Assembly (NCBI RefSeq): GCF_025060895.1
Contig: NZ_JANZKV010000141.1
Location: 1-46,013 of the forward strand
DNA length: 46,013 nt
Source: Stieleria sedimenti
GTDB taxonomy: Bacteria; Planctomycetota; Planctomycetia; Pirellulales; Pirellulaceae
Reading direction: 5' to 3'
A model generated the notes under the pieces. It did no database searches and was not told the origin of the DNA. It saw only the letters and a program-made list of their open reading frames with translations. A program made the translations under genes and the position numbers. Shown here one piece after another: positions 36,001 through 44,185 of this stretch (positions are counted from its first letter, which is position 1; every line of letters begins with the position of its first letter).

Positions 36001-36287
36001 CCGTCCCTGAGTCGCTGATGGAACGCTCGGTTGTTCTGGATCACCGTCGGCAGATCAGGCCTCAGGACCTTGCGCAGGGCGTCCTCGCGAGCTTCTTCGG
36101 GGAGGTTCGGGTTCAGCTTCGCGATCGCCGAACGCAACCGGTCAACGAGGATCACGTCTTGGAACGATTCACGCTCGGGACTGTCACCATCTGGCGCGAT
36201 CGTCGAACCATGTGCGGTTTCGAATCCGATCTCGGAAAGCCATTCCAGTGCGGCTAGTTCGACGGTGTCTTCGTTCGGTTTGCTCAT
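33066..36287 (-). CDS. hsdR: Type I restriction enzyme, R (endonuclease/translocase) subunit
   Basis: A 1073-residue HsdR. Nuclease domain: Asp143 and Glu157-Leu-Lys159 in '[20 protein letters not shown]'. SF2 translocase motifs: Walker A QGSGKS at 301-306, DEAH at 404-407 within '[14 protein letters not shown]', '[11 protein letters not shown]', and '[20 protein letters not shown]' with '[12 protein letters not shown]' in the second RecA domain, followed by the helical C-terminal region. HsdR cuts unmethylated DNA after ATP-driven translocation, together with HsdM and HsdS. It starts 9 bases after the DUF4268 gene stop and is the last restriction gene of the operon. Residues 118-123 (EVTSVN), just before the nuclease core, are encoded by a copy of the 17-bp palindrome. 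Confidence 0.95.
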   Translation of the reverse strand: MSKPNEDTVELAALEWLSEIGFETAHGSTIAPDGDSPERESFQDVILVDRLRSAIAKLNPNLPEEAREDALRKVLRPDLPTVIQNNRAFHQRLRDGVEVEYRREDGSIAGDHAKLLGEVTSVNDFFAVNQFIVKEHGHDRRLDIVLFVNGLPLVIIELKNIADEQTTVDKAFSQLRTYRAEFPTLFGYNELLVASDGHQARMGSLTAGREWFKPWRAIDSEKPVKGLSELEVLIRGAFDPERLIRLIQNFVVFEEDPDSGEVHKILAGYHQFHAAATAIDATIEATSSDGSRQCGVVWHTQGSGKSLTMLFYSGLVILHPEMNNPTLIVLTDRNDLDDQLFGQFQRCHDILRQTPIQAESVEHLRELLQVGSGGVIFTTVHKFAEKEGEFPQLTDRSNVVVMADEAHRSQYGFKAKINKGSGEVSYGFARNIRDALPNASFIGFTGTPVELDDKNTRAVFGDYISVYDIQRAVEDKATVPIYYESRVIKLTLSDESMQTIDDEFDEVTESEEVTTREKLKTKWAALESMVGDADRLRVLAEDLVKHFDTRCEAMPGKGMIVCMSRRICVDLYNEIIKLRPEWAGSSAKAQLSNQDGWNTPADSNEPQLVAESAVGELNVARDEVASLDDASGAVKIIMTGSASDPPEWQQHVRTKRRRKELARRFKEPGSEFKLVIVRDMWLTGFDAPCLHTMYLDKPMQGHGLMQAIARVNRVFRDKPGGLVVDYLGIGDSLRAALRTYTESGGQGETTIDTGKAVAALRNQYEICCDMLHGFDWSAWHGGKPTELISVPVAAQDHIMDQEDGKQRWLASVNSLSKAFALCPTEPYAHQIRDDVAFFQTVAAMMRKYQENGKSQSELDYAVRQLVGKAVVTTGDEPIDVFTAAGMDKPDISILSDDFLEEVRRLPHKNVAVELLKKLLSDEIKTRSPRNVVKARAFSDMLKRTLNAYHNRAISTHEIIEEMIKLGKELRAAAGRGDALGLSDDELAFYDALAENESAFELLGDDKLKVIATELIVAVRKNVTIDWALRESARARIRVIIRRILRKHGYPPDLQAAATKLVLEQAEAICSETF
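35923..35939. repeat. 17-bp palindrome copy 6, inside hsdR
   Basis: ACTGAAGTCACTTCACC; the last two bases differ. Read on the minus strand in frame as GEVTSV in HsdR. Confidence 0.8.
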
Positions 36288-36296
36288 CGCTCGCCC

Positions 36297-37286
36297 TTAC
36301 TCAGCGATACCTTCGTCGGGCTCGTAATCTGCCGGGTCAAGCGTTCTTGCAGCCGATGAGAAAGTTGCATGGAGTGCGTTCAGTTTCTCGTGAATCCAAG
36401 CGTGTTGACGTGGCCAGTCTTCACGATTTGCGGGATCGGCGCCGGGCAATTCCACCTTGATCAGCTTTTGTTTCCTTGAAGGACGTTCCAGCCATTCGAG
36501 CGGGCCGCCGAAGCGGGCTTCGTACTCCGTTCGGTCTTTTTCGAGCAATTTGAACAGGACGAGTGAGTCATCCGTTCCAATTGTTACCATGACTGAAACG
36601 CTTGGTGGGTTGACCCGAATGTGGCCATTGAGCCAGATCCCCGACTTGCCTAAGGAGAAGTTCATATAACCTCCGTCTTGCGGCTTCGTCGGCCTGACGG
36701 CACCGCCACGTTTTTGCATCAGTTCTTGAGATGCCGTCCAATACTCAAGCATGATTTGGCTATTGCCCGATGAAGACCTGCCAGCGGTCCGAGCCGCGGA
36801 GGAAACATTGCGGGACCAGTCATTAGGCTGGCAAACGACATTGAACTTGGGCGCTGCCATCGAGTCACCGATCTTCCATAACTCAACTTCGAGTCCAAAG
36901 AAACTGAACTCATCGGACGTGATTTCATTGAGCCAATCGAGGGCGGCGCGATGTTCGTCTGTGAATCTTGCTGCAACCCACACGATGGTTGCAGCTTGCA
37001 ATCCAGCCGCGTAGGTAACTACTTGACCAAGGTGGATATGGTCCGTTCGCTCGAGTTGGTTTTCGACCAAAACCCAGGACTGACTCGCGGTGTCCTTACA
37101 CAGGATGTCAGCTCGGAACGGGCCTACGTTCTTCTCCTGGGCTTCAACCTCAAGATCCAGACCGATGGTCTCCCCTAGCAACGCGATGTTCTCATCGCTG
37201 GCAAGCCACGGAGTGAAGTCACCGGGCTCGCTTTTCCAAATGTCGCGTATCTCGACTTTTGCGAGCCTTCCAAGTTGTGGATTCAT
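36297..37286 (-). CDS. DUF4268-domain protein with N-terminal nuclease-like domain
   Basis: A 329-residue protein. ATG 37286 begins 'MNPQLGRLAKVEIRDIW'. The N-terminal half resembles a PD-(D/E)XK-type fold: 'GPFRADILCKDTASQSWVLVENQLERTDHIHLGQVVTYAAGL' (Asp in RADI, Glu in VENQ; the usual Lys is replaced by Gln). The C-terminal half ('KSGIWLNGHIRVNPPSVSVMV', 'YEARFGGPLEWLERPSRKQKLIKV') matches DUF4268. Proteins of this type are often found near restriction and other defence genes; their biochemical role is not established. It lies 29 bases after the Nmad2-like gene and 9 before hsdR, so it is part of the operon. Confidence 0.82.
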   Translation of the reverse strand: MNPQLGRLAKVEIRDIWKSEPGDFTPWLASDENIALLGETIGLDLEVEAQEKNVGPFRADILCKDTASQSWVLVENQLERTDHIHLGQVVTYAAGLQAATIVWVAARFTDEHRAALDWLNEITSDEFSFFGLEVELWKIGDSMAAPKFNVVCQPNDWSRNVSSAARTAGRSSSGNSQIMLEYWTASQELMQKRGGAVRPTKPQDGGYMNFSLGKSGIWLNGHIRVNPPSVSVMVTIGTDDSLVLFKLLEKDRTEYEARFGGPLEWLERPSRKQKLIKVELPGADPANREDWPRQHAWIHEKLNALHATFSSAARTLDPADYEPDEGIAE

Positions 37287-37315
37287 TCGTTCGTCCTGAT
37301 TAAAAGTCAGTCCTG

Positions 37316-38014
37316 TCAACACACACGCTCGCATCCCGTTTTTGTCACTTCGACACATTCGTCCTCGTCGCAAGGAGCCGAGTGGCAATCCTGCTTTTTT
37401 CGCCCGTGAACTGGCTCGCCCAGTTTTACCTTCGCGTACGTCTGCCACATCTCAGCTTTCAATTCGAGTAATTCTTCGCTAAGTCGGGGGCCATGATTGA
37501 CTCGGTGTCCCTGGCCCATGCCTTCTACGAGTTTGGTGATTGTGGGATATGAACGCTTCCAGTCGTCGGTTGCGGAGGCGCCGAAGTAGCGGAAATCCTT
37601 GCTCAACAGCACGCTGGCGTTTCCGTATCTCGAGTACCGGCCTACGTCGCGCGGTCTGGCGTCGGCATGTTGGTGGAACTTGGCGTCGTCCTTAAGGACC
37701 AACTCGTCACCAGCCGTCCAGCGGTAGATGCAGTCCGGTCGCTTCGCGAACCTTGGTTCGTAATAGTAGTCACCGCCCGTGGACTTTTCCGTAATCTCGG
37801 CGATGTAGACGAGGCGATTCGGGATTTGCTCATTGTTTCCACCAAAACCAAAGACCAAATCACCGACTTTGGCCGTTCGACGAATGGCCGGCTTGCAAAT
37901 CGCCAGCGAAAGCAGGTTTCGGTAGACGCAAGGGGCGCCGCCACTGTCGACAATGACCTTGTACACGTAGCAGCGCGGTCCACAATCGGTAGGGGATGTA
38001 GCTCGCTTTTTCAT
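37316..38014 (-). CDS. Nmad2-like nucleotide-modification-associated protein
   Basis: A 232-residue protein; ATG 38014 preferred over TTG 38029. The N-terminal block 'CYVYKVIVDSGGAPCVYRNLLSLAICKPAIRRTAKVGDLVFGFGG' (about 15-60) agrees with my memory of the Nmad2 family (nucleotide modification associated domain 2), proposed by comparative genomics to act with modified-base DNA systems. 'YYYEPRFAKRPDCIYRW' and 'NASVLLSKDFRYFGAS' are further conserved-looking pieces. The C-terminus has six Cys after 180, which may bind metal. It sits between the specificity and restriction genes of a type I system. Role as a modified-DNA reader or base-modifying partner is inference. Confidence 0.7.
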   Translation of the reverse strand: MKKRATSPTDCGPRCYVYKVIVDSGGAPCVYRNLLSLAICKPAIRRTAKVGDLVFGFGGNNEQIPNRLVYIAEITEKSTGGDYYYEPRFAKRPDCIYRWTAGDELVLKDDAKFHQHADARPRDVGRYSRYGNASVLLSKDFRYFGASATDDWKRSYPTITKLVEGMGQGHRVNHGPRLSEELLELKAEMWQTYAKVKLGEPVHGRKKQDCHSAPCDEDECVEVTKTGCERVC

Positions 38015-38041
38015 AGTACTGTTCGTCAACGCTGTCTCGGA

Positions 38042-38064
38042 ATCACTGAAGTCACTTCAGTGAT
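38042..38064. repeat. 17-bp palindrome copy 7 (extended, perfect)
   Basis: ACTGAAGTCACTTCAGT inside a perfect 23-bp palindrome (ATC/GAT outside). Lies 28 bases upstream of the Nmad2-like ATG and supplies the stop codon of the DUF4357 remnant. Confidence 0.9.
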
Positions 38065-38226
38065 CGTGGTCATCGATCCCGACCGCCACTTCTGCCGCCG
38101 CAATCTTTTCCTCGTGCCATTCCGCGTGCGATTTGTCCGATGACGGGATCTTCCAGTCTTGCCGCCCGTTGCAGTTCCTCGCCATGACGACCGAGCCGGC
38201 CGTGCTGGGACTGCTGAACGCTACGA
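38057..38226 (-). pseudogene. DUF4357 C-terminal remnant
   Basis: The minus-strand frame reads 'VAFSSPSTAGSVVMARNCNG' then 'RQDWKIPSSDKSHAEWHEEK'. This resembles the DUF4357 signature (FSSPSAAA-VVLGRSANG-xxWK), a small domain found at the C-termini of some GIY-YIG nucleases and type I methyltransferases. Upstream the frame breaks up and no start exists. Its stop TGA is supplied by the palindrome. Probably the tail of a lost gene. Confidence 0.5.
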
Positions 38227-38271
38227 CTTTCGGCAAATAGCAAGAACGCCGGATCGTCCGCCGAAACAAAT

Positions 38272-38790
38272 TTACCCCCACGCCACGTGGCTTGGATCGA
38301 CGGAGTATCCACATTCGGAGCATTTGGGGTCGCTGGCTGTCACCGTGCCGGCTTCACAGTTCGGGCAACGATCCGAATCAAGCAACAGTTTGACTTGTTC
38401 GCCCATTTCGATCCCACACTCGGGGCACGCTGGATTGCGTTCCTTGAAGTCCCACGGTCCCCAGCAGCCCGGACAGCGATCGTGTGGGACGATTGCCATC
38501 TCCCCATCGACAATGTAGCGTTGCGGTGACGAATCGCCCCAGACTTGATGCGGTGCCGCACCATCGGACGTAGCCAGTCCCGTCTGCAACAGCGGAAGGC
38601 TGTTTTCGCGTTCGGAGTCGAACACCTGCACGCTGATGTCGAGGGAAACGGACAGCCCAAGCAACTCGCGACTGATGTCAGCGAGCTTGTTCTTGATCTC
38701 GTTCAGTGAGTCGCCGTCGACCAGCTCATCGATCTGGTCGGCGACTGTGTCAACCAGCGGATCAACTTTCTCAAAAACGTGTTTTTCCAT
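38272..38790 (-). CDS. Zinc-ribbon protein of the restriction operon
   Basis: A 172-residue protein; ATG 38790 starts 'MEKHVFEKVDPLVDTVADQI'. The N-terminal half (1-60) is an acidic amphipathic helix likely to oligomerise. Residues about 100-165 hold two Cys-pair zinc ribbons: 'CPGCWGPWDFKERNPACPECG' and 'CPNCEAGTVTASDPKCSECG'. No catalytic motif. It starts 57 bases after hsdS. Zinc ribbons often bind DNA or RNA, but the family is not recognised and the role in the restriction system is unknown. Confidence 0.7.
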   Translation of the reverse strand: MEKHVFEKVDPLVDTVADQIDELVDGDSLNEIKNKLADISRELLGLSVSLDISVQVFDSERENSLPLLQTGLATSDGAAPHQVWGDSSPQRYIVDGEMAIVPHDRCPGCWGPWDFKERNPACPECGIEMGEQVKLLLDSDRCPNCEAGTVTASDPKCSECGYSVDPSHVAWG

Positions 38791-38847
38791 TGAATGCCTA
38801 CCGGTCGATCGCGGTGGAGAACAAAGACTTATTTCGATGACCACCGC

Positions 38848-40269
38848 TCATGCCTCGGCCCCCGCCGGTTCGTTGGACGTATATGACATCGCGTCGTCTA
38901 CCTGTTTCATCGCGTCGCCGACACGAAGTTTGCCCGAAAGCAGTCTTGGCAGAAGTGCATCGCGAAGGGCGGCGAGTGCGCCGGATTCTCGTTCGTTAGA
39001 AGTAATCCTCATAACCAATGGTTCCACGCGTCCACCAAAGGCGTCCAAGACCTGTCGATCAGGTATCAAGATGGGGAACTTTCGTAGAAAAGTGAGGTTG
39101 ATGTGCGGGACGCCGGATGCGGTTGCGTTCGCCAAGATGTAAGCCACGGTGGACGACTGACTGAAATAAAGAAACACGTAGGATCCCGGAACACCTTCAG
39201 CGCATGTCATCTTCATTTGCGATTGCGAGATGACATATCGGGGAAAGGAAGCATCGGTGGGTATGATTGCTACTTGACCGAGTGTGCCTCGCTGGGTGAA
39301 TACAACATCGCCCGGCAACGCCATATTCGTGGTGAGTGTTGTCGCTTTCTCATCCGACACAAAAACGAAGTCGCGGTCGTTGAACCAACTGCTACTTCCG
39401 CTCATATTCGCACCGCGAATGACTGGTACTCCAAAGTCAGTGTAGTGCTTGCGGGACAGCTTAGAACCGAAAGGACCACCCGCGATTGCGTGTCTACCTT
39501 CCGCGGCCAATTCTGAAAGCGGCCCAATCTCCCATCCGCTCGGCACCAATTCCCCATCCAAATGCTCAATCGAATCGGGGAACAGTGCGGCGGTGGCTTC
39601 GTCCATGCCGGTGGGCTGGCGACCGTCCATCTTCGCTCGGACCGGGTCGAAATCGACGAACCAACTTTTGAAGATCGCCCGAGCCATCGACTCCAGCGTC
39701 TCATTCATCCGACGGTTCAACTCGATCTTGTCGTCGAGGGTTCCGAGGATGTGGGCGATGATTTGTTGTTCTGCAAGTGGGGGGACTAATATCTCGGCGT
39801 TGAGCACTTGGGATGATGAAAGATTGGCTTGTCCACCTGAACTTGTCGCAATCGCGATGAAAAGATGTTGATACTCGTCTGCTCCCATTAGGTAAGCGCA
39901 ACATCGGCTATTAATAGGGGCGTTCGGTTTAGGGCGGAGAATCGCCACGCGCTGGTTCAGTAAGAATCGCCCCTCATTTCGAAATTCTGCGACTTTGCCA
40001 ACCCAGGTTTCTTTTGAGCCGTCGAATCGGTTGCCCGATAAGGTGATGAGAATATCGCCTCGCCGAATCAGGTAGTTCTTTCGTTGTTCCTCAAATTTGG
40101 GATCGACGTAGCTAAGATTATCAAGAACAACTTCACCGGCCTTCACGTTCTTTATCTTCACGACCGGCGTGCCGCTGTCGGAGAAATCGCGACTTTTGAA
40201 CGCGAAACCGGGTGTGATGTCAAAAATGTCGCCTATCTTGCAGCGAGCCCAACCGTTCTCACCCGCCAT
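38848..40269 (-). CDS. hsdS: Type I restriction-modification specificity subunit
   Basis: A 473-residue HsdS with two target recognition domains. ATG 40269 (ATGGCGGGTGA) overlaps the hsdM stop by 11 bases. TRD1 covers about 1-165, followed by the central conserved helix region '[13 protein letters not shown]'-type sequence and '[27 protein letters not shown]' (about 185-220); TRD2 covers about 255-420, followed by the second, shorter conserved region ('[20 protein letters not shown]'). The two TRDs bind the two halves of a split asymmetric target. Target cannot be deduced from sequence alone. Confidence 0.94.
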   Translation of the reverse strand: MAGENGWARCKIGDIFDITPGFAFKSRDFSDSGTPVVKIKNVKAGEVVLDNLSYVDPKFEEQRKNYLIRRGDILITLSGNRFDGSKETWVGKVAEFRNEGRFLLNQRVAILRPKPNAPINSRCCAYLMGADEYQHLFIAIATSSGGQANLSSSQVLNAEILVPPLAEQQIIAHILGTLDDKIELNRRMNETLESMARAIFKSWFVDFDPVRAKMDGRQPTGMDEATAALFPDSIEHLDGELVPSGWEIGPLSELAAEGRHAIAGGPFGSKLSRKHYTDFGVPVIRGANMSGSSSWFNDRDFVFVSDEKATTLTTNMALPGDVVFTQRGTLGQVAIIPTDASFPRYVISQSQMKMTCAEGVPGSYVFLYFSQSSTVAYILANATASGVPHINLTFLRKFPILIPDRQVLDAFGGRVEPLVMRITSNERESGALAALRDALLPRLLSGKLRVGDAMKQVDDAMSYTSNEPAGAEA

Positions 40270-41914
40270 AACCCAGCCCCTCCAAATTGGACCGAATTGC
40301 AGCTTCCAATTTCGCGGATTCCGCGAACTGCTCATTCAGCTCGCCGACCAACCGCTTCATCTTGTCGTCGAACGGTTCGTCGTCTTCTTCGACCGCTTCG
40401 GCGCCGACGTAGCGACCTGGTGTCAGGACATACTGATGCTCGGCGATCTCATCCTTCGTTGCGGACTTGCAGAAACCTGGGATGTCCTCATAGCTTTCCA
40501 TTTCGGACTTCGGATTGCAGAACTCCAAGTCACCACGCCAGGCGTGATACGTGTCCGCAAGCCGCTGGACTTCTTCGTCGGTTAGTTCCCGGTGTACCCG
40601 GTCGATCAGCTTGCCGAGCTTTCGAGCGTCGATGAACAGCGTCTCGCCTCGACGATCCCGGCGTCTGCCGTCGTTCTTGTTCCTTGATAGGAACCAAAGG
40701 CACACCGGAATCTGCGTGCTGTAGAACAACTGCCCCGGCAATGCGACCATGCAGTCAACCAAATCGGCTTCAACGATCGCCTTGCGGATGTCGCCTTCGC
40801 CCGACTGATTCGACGACATGCTGCCGTTTGCCAGCACAAACCCGGCGAAGCCGCCCGGATTTACTGAAGTCACTTCAGTGTTTTTGCCTCCGGTCCGTTT
40901 TCCAGCCTCCGCCCCAGGAGCTAAATGGTGGATGAAGTGCTGGACCCACGCAAAGTTGGCATTGCCCTTGGGCGGTGTTCCGAATTTCCAACGAACGTCC
41001 TCGTCGTTGCGATACCAGTCCGAATCGTTGAACGGCGGATTAGCGATGACGAAATCGGCTTTCAGGTCCGGGTGTAAATCACGCCGGAACGTATCGGCAT
41101 GTTCCTTGCCGATGTCGCCGTCGATACCGCGGATCGCCAGGTTCATCATCGCCAAACGTCGCGTCGTCGGATTCGACTCCTGACCATAGATTGCGATGTC
41201 CCCGATCCGACCACCGTGATGCTCGACAAACTTCTCGCTTTGGACGAACATCCCGCCAGATCCACAACACGGGTCATAAACGCGGCCCTGGTACGGCGCC
41301 AGCATCTCAACCAACACCCGGACCACGCAGCTTGGCGTGTAAAACTGACCGCCCTTCTTGCCCTCGGCCGATGCAAACTGGCTCAAAAAATACTCGTAGA
41401 CGCGGCCCAGGATGTCCTTGGAGCGATTCTCAGCGTCACCGAGCCCGATTGTGCCGACTAGGTCGATCAACTCGCCCAAACGCTGTTTGTCGAGCGCAGG
41501 ACGAGCGTAGTTCTTCGTGAGCATCCCCTTGAGCTTGGGATTGTCCCGCTCGATTGCGTCCATCGCCTCGTCGATCAGCTTGCCGATCGTGGGCTGCTTG
41601 GCGTTGTCCTGGATGTGCTGCCACCGAGCTTCCGGCGGCACCCAAAAGACATTCTCAGCCCTGTACTCGTCGGAGTCTTCCGGATCGGCGCCCTCGTACT
41701 CACCTTCGCCGGCGATGAGCTTCTGGTGCAATTCCTCGAAAGCGTCCGAGATGTATTTCAGAAAGATCAGTCCGAGCACGGTGTGCTTGTACTCGGAAGC
41801 GTCCATGTTCGACCGCAGCTTATCGGCCGCGAGCCACAGCTTCGCCTCGAACCCCAAATTAGCCGCCTGCTTGGCGTCCTTCGCCTTCTTCTTGCCCATA
41901 TTCAACGACACCAT
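40259..41914 (-). CDS. hsdM: Type I restriction-modification DNA methyltransferase subunit
   Basis: A 551-residue HsdM, an N6-adenine methyltransferase. ATG 41914 has GGAAA upstream; ATG 41899 ('[10 protein letters not shown]') is an alternative matching the usual family start. N-terminal helical domain '[40 protein letters not shown]', SAM-binding '[17 protein letters not shown]' and catalytic NPPF in '[13 protein letters not shown]' are intact. Between 'IHHLAPG' and '[13 protein letters not shown]', segments that are normally nearly adjacent, there is an insertion of about 20 residues containing TEVTSV (346-351), encoded by the 17-bp palindrome. First gene of the operon. Confidence 0.95.
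   Translation of the reverse strand: MVSLNMGKKKAKDAKQAANLGFEAKLWLAADKLRSNMDASEYKHTVLGLIFLKYISDAFEELHQKLIAGEGEYEGADPEDSDEYRAENVFWVPPEARWQHIQDNAKQPTIGKLIDEAMDAIERDNPKLKGMLTKNYARPALDKQRLGELIDLVGTIGLGDAENRSKDILGRVYEYFLSQFASAEGKKGGQFYTPSCVVRVLVEMLAPYQGRVYDPCCGSGGMFVQSEKFVEHHGGRIGDIAIYGQESNPTTRRLAMMNLAIRGIDGDIGKEHADTFRRDLHPDLKADFVIANPPFNDSDWYRNDEDVRWKFGTPPKGNANFAWVQHFIHHLAPGAEAGKRTGGKNTEVTSVNPGGFAGFVLANGSMSSNQSGEGDIRKAIVEADLVDCMVALPGQLFYSTQIPVCLWFLSRNKNDGRRRDRRGETLFIDARKLGKLIDRVHRELTDEEVQRLADTYHAWRGDLEFCNPKSEMESYEDIPGFCKSATKDEIAEHQYVLTPGRYVGAEAVEEDDEPFDDKMKRLVGELNEQFAESAKLEAAIRSNLEGLGYGG
40863..40879. repeat. 17-bp palindrome copy 8 (perfect), inside hsdM
   Basis: ACTGAAGTCACTTCAGT; read on the minus strand in frame as TEVTSV in HsdM. 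Confidence 0.92.
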
Positions 41915-42184
41915 GTCACGAAGTTTCCAAATCCCGTAGGCTCCACAGTGTACGGGATTGGAGGCAGACCGATGAGGCCTTTGCAGCGGAATCGATGCTG
42001 ATGGTAGTTTCCTGCGTTTTCCATCAGCGCAAAGCAATTTACCGGAAAAAACAAGTGCTGAATCGCATGGCGTCTGTCTGGAGGGAGCCGAGTTTCTCCA
42101 CGGTGGACTACTGTCCGGTTAGACTGTCAGTCCATACAGATTTGCGGATTTCAGGGAGGATCCTAAACCAGCGAGCACACTGCC

Positions 42185-42883
42185 ATGAACACTTCATTGC
42201 AGCCGACACTGACGTTTCGGCTACTAATCGGGATCGTCCTTAGCCATATCTTTCTGGCCTGTATCAACGTGAATGCCGCCGAAGTCGTCACGGTCGACAT
42301 GGAGGGACTTGCCCCCGAAGGTGGTTTCACTACCGACGACGACATCAATCAGACATTTGGCATTTTTTCGCTGATCGTGCCACACGGTCACTTCTTTGAC
42401 TCGGCGTATGCTGGTGGTGGCGGACGGCCGAGCAACGGAACTGATTGGTATATGAATGACTGGCCTGAAGAAAAGCCCGGATTCTCAATCGAACGGACTG
42501 ATGGTGGACAATTCACAGCGATCAGCTTCGACGCAACCGAGTGGTCCAGCGGGTTCGACACCCAGACACAGATTACCGTTACCGGTCAATTGGCGGATGG
42601 TGGTACCGTCGTTCAACAATTCACCACAGACTCCGTTGCAGCGACTTTCGAAACATTCACGCTCGACCCATCGTTTACCGGTCTGTCGCGATTGGATTTC
42701 CTCGACGAAGGACACTTCGCCGGCCATTTCGAGGGAGTGCTCGGATATGACAACATTGTGCTGACGGCTGTCCCCGAACCCACAATGTGCCCCATACTTG
42801 GACTTATGGCGGTTCTCACAGTAGGACGACGATCAATCCGTCGTCGTTCTCGAGCGACCGTACTGAGGCACGTAGACGCCTGA
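42185..42883 (+). CDS. PEP-CTERM-type exported protein
   Basis: A 232-residue secreted protein. Signal peptide 1-31 ('FRLLIGIVLSHIFLACINVNAAE'), a beta-rich middle part ('GFTTDDDINQTFGIFSLIV', 'ISFDATEWSSG', 'LDFLDEGHFAGHFEGVLGYDNIVLTA'), and a C-terminal sorting signal: 'VPEPTM', a short hydrophobic helix and a basic cluster 'GRRSIRRRSR'. Such proteins are processed by an exosortase and linked to the outer surface or exopolysaccharide. The middle part looks like a carbohydrate-binding or adhesion module but no family is certain. Divergent from hsdM. Its stop overlaps a 25-bp repeat shared with 44003. Confidence 0.8.
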   Translation: MNTSLQPTLTFRLLIGIVLSHIFLACINVNAAEVVTVDMEGLAPEGGFTTDDDINQTFGIFSLIVPHGHFFDSAYAGGGGRPSNGTDWYMNDWPEEKPGFSIERTDGGQFTAISFDATEWSSGFDTQTQITVTGQLADGGTVVQQFTTDSVAATFETFTLDPSFTGLSRLDFLDEGHFAGHFEGVLGYDNIVLTAVPEPTMCPILGLMAVLTVGRRSIRRRSRATVLRHVDA

Positions 42884-43189
42884 ACCCGCAACGCAGCACC
42901 GCTGGAAATCTTGGCACCTTTGCCCGGCGACCACGAGCGCTATTTCCACGAGAAGTTCCGACGCCATCGATTGGAAGGAGAATGGTTCCAGGGCGACGTT
43001 GTCCGCACCTACTTACCTAGCCATCAATTCGAATCTTTGCAGCAGCGGCTCACCAACCCTCGCGGCACAAGCGGCTGCTTCGTTTTGATCGCCGATTTGT
43101 CATCCGGAGTTGCCGGGCAGTTGTTAGCCGTGTTCAGCCGAGACGGATCGGATGGTTGTTCACCGCGTCGCAATCACGAAAGGTTTTGA
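42884..43189 (+). pseudogene. Remnant of a GIY-YIG (T5orf172-like) nuclease gene
   Basis: Directly after the PEP-CTERM stop, the frame reads 'TRNAAPLEILAPLPGDHERY' and 'FHEKFRRHRLEGEWFQGDVV'. This resembles the C-terminal half of T5orf172/GIY-YIG proteins (…LPG…ERELHxxFxxxRxxGEWF). The N-terminal catalytic GIY-YIG part is missing, and there is no good start. After about 43020 the sequence is unrelated. Probably a broken gene. Confidence 0.5.
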
Positions 43190-43454
43190 CTCCGGCCGCT
43201 GGGTATATCTCGGCATTGAGCCGGGCGGGCGTTTCGGGCCGGTGGTTCACGCTACGGTCAGCCCCAAGCGGGGAATCGCACATGCGTCCTTGTGGTGGAT
43301 CGAAATGCCTGATTGTGTGCGCCGCCAGGGTTTTGCCGCTGAGCTGCTCGCGGTGCTTGAGGCCGAGCACCCTGCGCTCCGAGTCCAGGGAGTGACCGAC
43401 TCAGGCGTGCCGTGGGCTGAAGCGATGGGGCATCCTTCGCCAAGTTACAGATGA
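43152..43454 (+). CDS. Acetyltransferase-like fragment, probably truncated
   Basis: A 100-residue frame. 'HASLWWIEMPDCVRRQGFAAELLAVLEAEHPALRVQGVTDSGVPW' resembles the acetyl-CoA-binding loop and last strand of a GNAT domain (RRQGFAAELL), but the first half of the fold is missing. It is followed by the next small frame with TGAA-ATG, a one-base gap. It may be the 3' end of a larger gene; functional status uncertain. Confidence 0.4.
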   Translation: MVVHRVAITKGFDSGRWVYLGIEPGGRFGPVVHATVSPKRGIAHASLWWIEMPDCVRRQGFAAELLAVLEAEHPALRVQGVTDSGVPWAEAMGHPSPSYR

Positions 43455-43455
43455 A

Positions 43456-43653
43456 ATGACGGACCGCCCGAAGATCACGATCACCCTCGACCACGACGAT
43501 GACCGTCAGGCCGACCGAGACTTGCGCCGGTTGCTGAAAGCGTTGGGAAGGCGGTATCCGAAGCGATTATCGATTTTCGGTTCCGTCACGATCGTTGCTT
43601 CGAGCGAGAAGTCATCGACTTCGCAGTCGCAATTTACTGAAGTGACTTCATAA
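43456..43653 (+). CDS. Small hypothetical protein, C-terminus replaced by a repeat
   Basis: A 65-residue frame: 'MTDRPKITITLDHDDDRQAD' and 'RDLRRLLKALGRRYPKRLS', an acidic stretch followed by a basic helix. From about 43555 the sequence is the repeat shared with 27657-27771, so the last 30 residues (to 'SQFTEVTS') are repeat-encoded and the stop TAA follows the palindrome. Start overlaps closely with the preceding frame, suggesting an original two-gene unit. Function unknown. Confidence 0.4.
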   Translation: MTDRPKITITLDHDDDRQADRDLRRLLKALGRRYPKRLSIFGSVTIVASSEKSSTSQSQFTEVTS

Positions 43654-43670
43654 CACCTTTGGGGGAGGCT
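43555..43670 (-). repeat. Repeat shared with 27657-27771 (inverted)
   Basis: The reverse strand reads CCCCCAAAGGTGTTATGAAG, crosses the palindrome, and continues AAATTGCGAC to CGCTTCGGATACCG. It overlaps element copy B at the palindrome. Confidence 0.75.
43636..43652. repeat. 17-bp palindrome copy 9
   Basis: ACTGAAGTGACTTCATA; last two bases differ. In frame TEVTS-stop in the small ORF. Confidence 0.85.
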
Positions 43671-43884
43671 TCGTCCCGTCTTGGGCTCCTTCCCTTCCGC
43701 TCGTCCTACCTGGCTTTCAGGTCGTGAAGAACTTACGGCGACAACGAGCATCGGAAACCAAAACCCGCTTTGGACTAGTGCTGTCACTGCTAGCTTGAGA
43801 TTCCTCCGTCCGCAATCGCCGGATCATCACCCTCGAAACGCGACGGGTCGGCGATCGTCGAACTGGGTCCAGTCTTCGCGTTTT

Positions 43885-43901
43885 ACAGAAGCGACTTCAG
43901 T
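43885..43901. repeat. 17-bp palindrome copy 10
   Basis: ACAGAAGCGACTTCAGT; two mismatches on the left arm. Right boundary of element copy B. Confidence 0.8.
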
Positions 43902-43905
43902 GATT

Positions 43906-44185
43906 GCAGCGGAGCAAACGAGGAACGACGCACAGGACGGAGAACATGGCGATGACAGAATCAAAATCCTTCGCAATCAATTAGGACGCCGCCGCCAACC
44001 CCGAACCCGCAACACAGCACCGCTGGATTTGTTGCCCTCGGGCCGCGGCGAGTCCGACGCTCGGGCCTTTGAGCAGATGACTATGATGGACAAATCGCGC
44101 GAGTATCAATTTGCGATTGATCCTCGTCGAACGCCGAACTTTCAGATGCAGGCATCTTTGCCGTTCGAATGAGACGAGACACCAA
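43906..44185 (+). pseudogene. Debris including a second GIY-YIG-like fragment
   Basis: A frame open from inside element B ends 'RTRNTAPLDLLPSGRGESDA' and then unrelated sequence, stopping at 44172. 'TRNTAPLDLL' parallels 'TRNAAPLEIL' at 42887, and the DNA GAACCCGCAAC-R-CAGCACCGCT is nearly identical in both places (42882-42906, 44003-44027). Likely another broken copy of the same gene family. No functional gene seen. Confidence 0.4.

Larger units (their letters stand above)
43632..43905 (-). repeat. Palindrome-bounded repeat element, copy B
   Basis: Inverted copy of 27226-27495, bounded by palindrome copies 9 and 10. It shares GTGATGATCCGGCGATTGCG, GGAATCTCAAGCTAGCAGT and CCCCAAAGGTGT in the same order on the minus strand. 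Divergence in the left third is higher than in the rest. Confidence 0.8.

Noticed and set aside
27226-43905. Palindromes as intrinsic terminators or a single regulator's operators
   Set aside because: There is no T-run, two copies lie deep inside hsdM and hsdR, and others lie in gene-free debris, so neither role explains the set.
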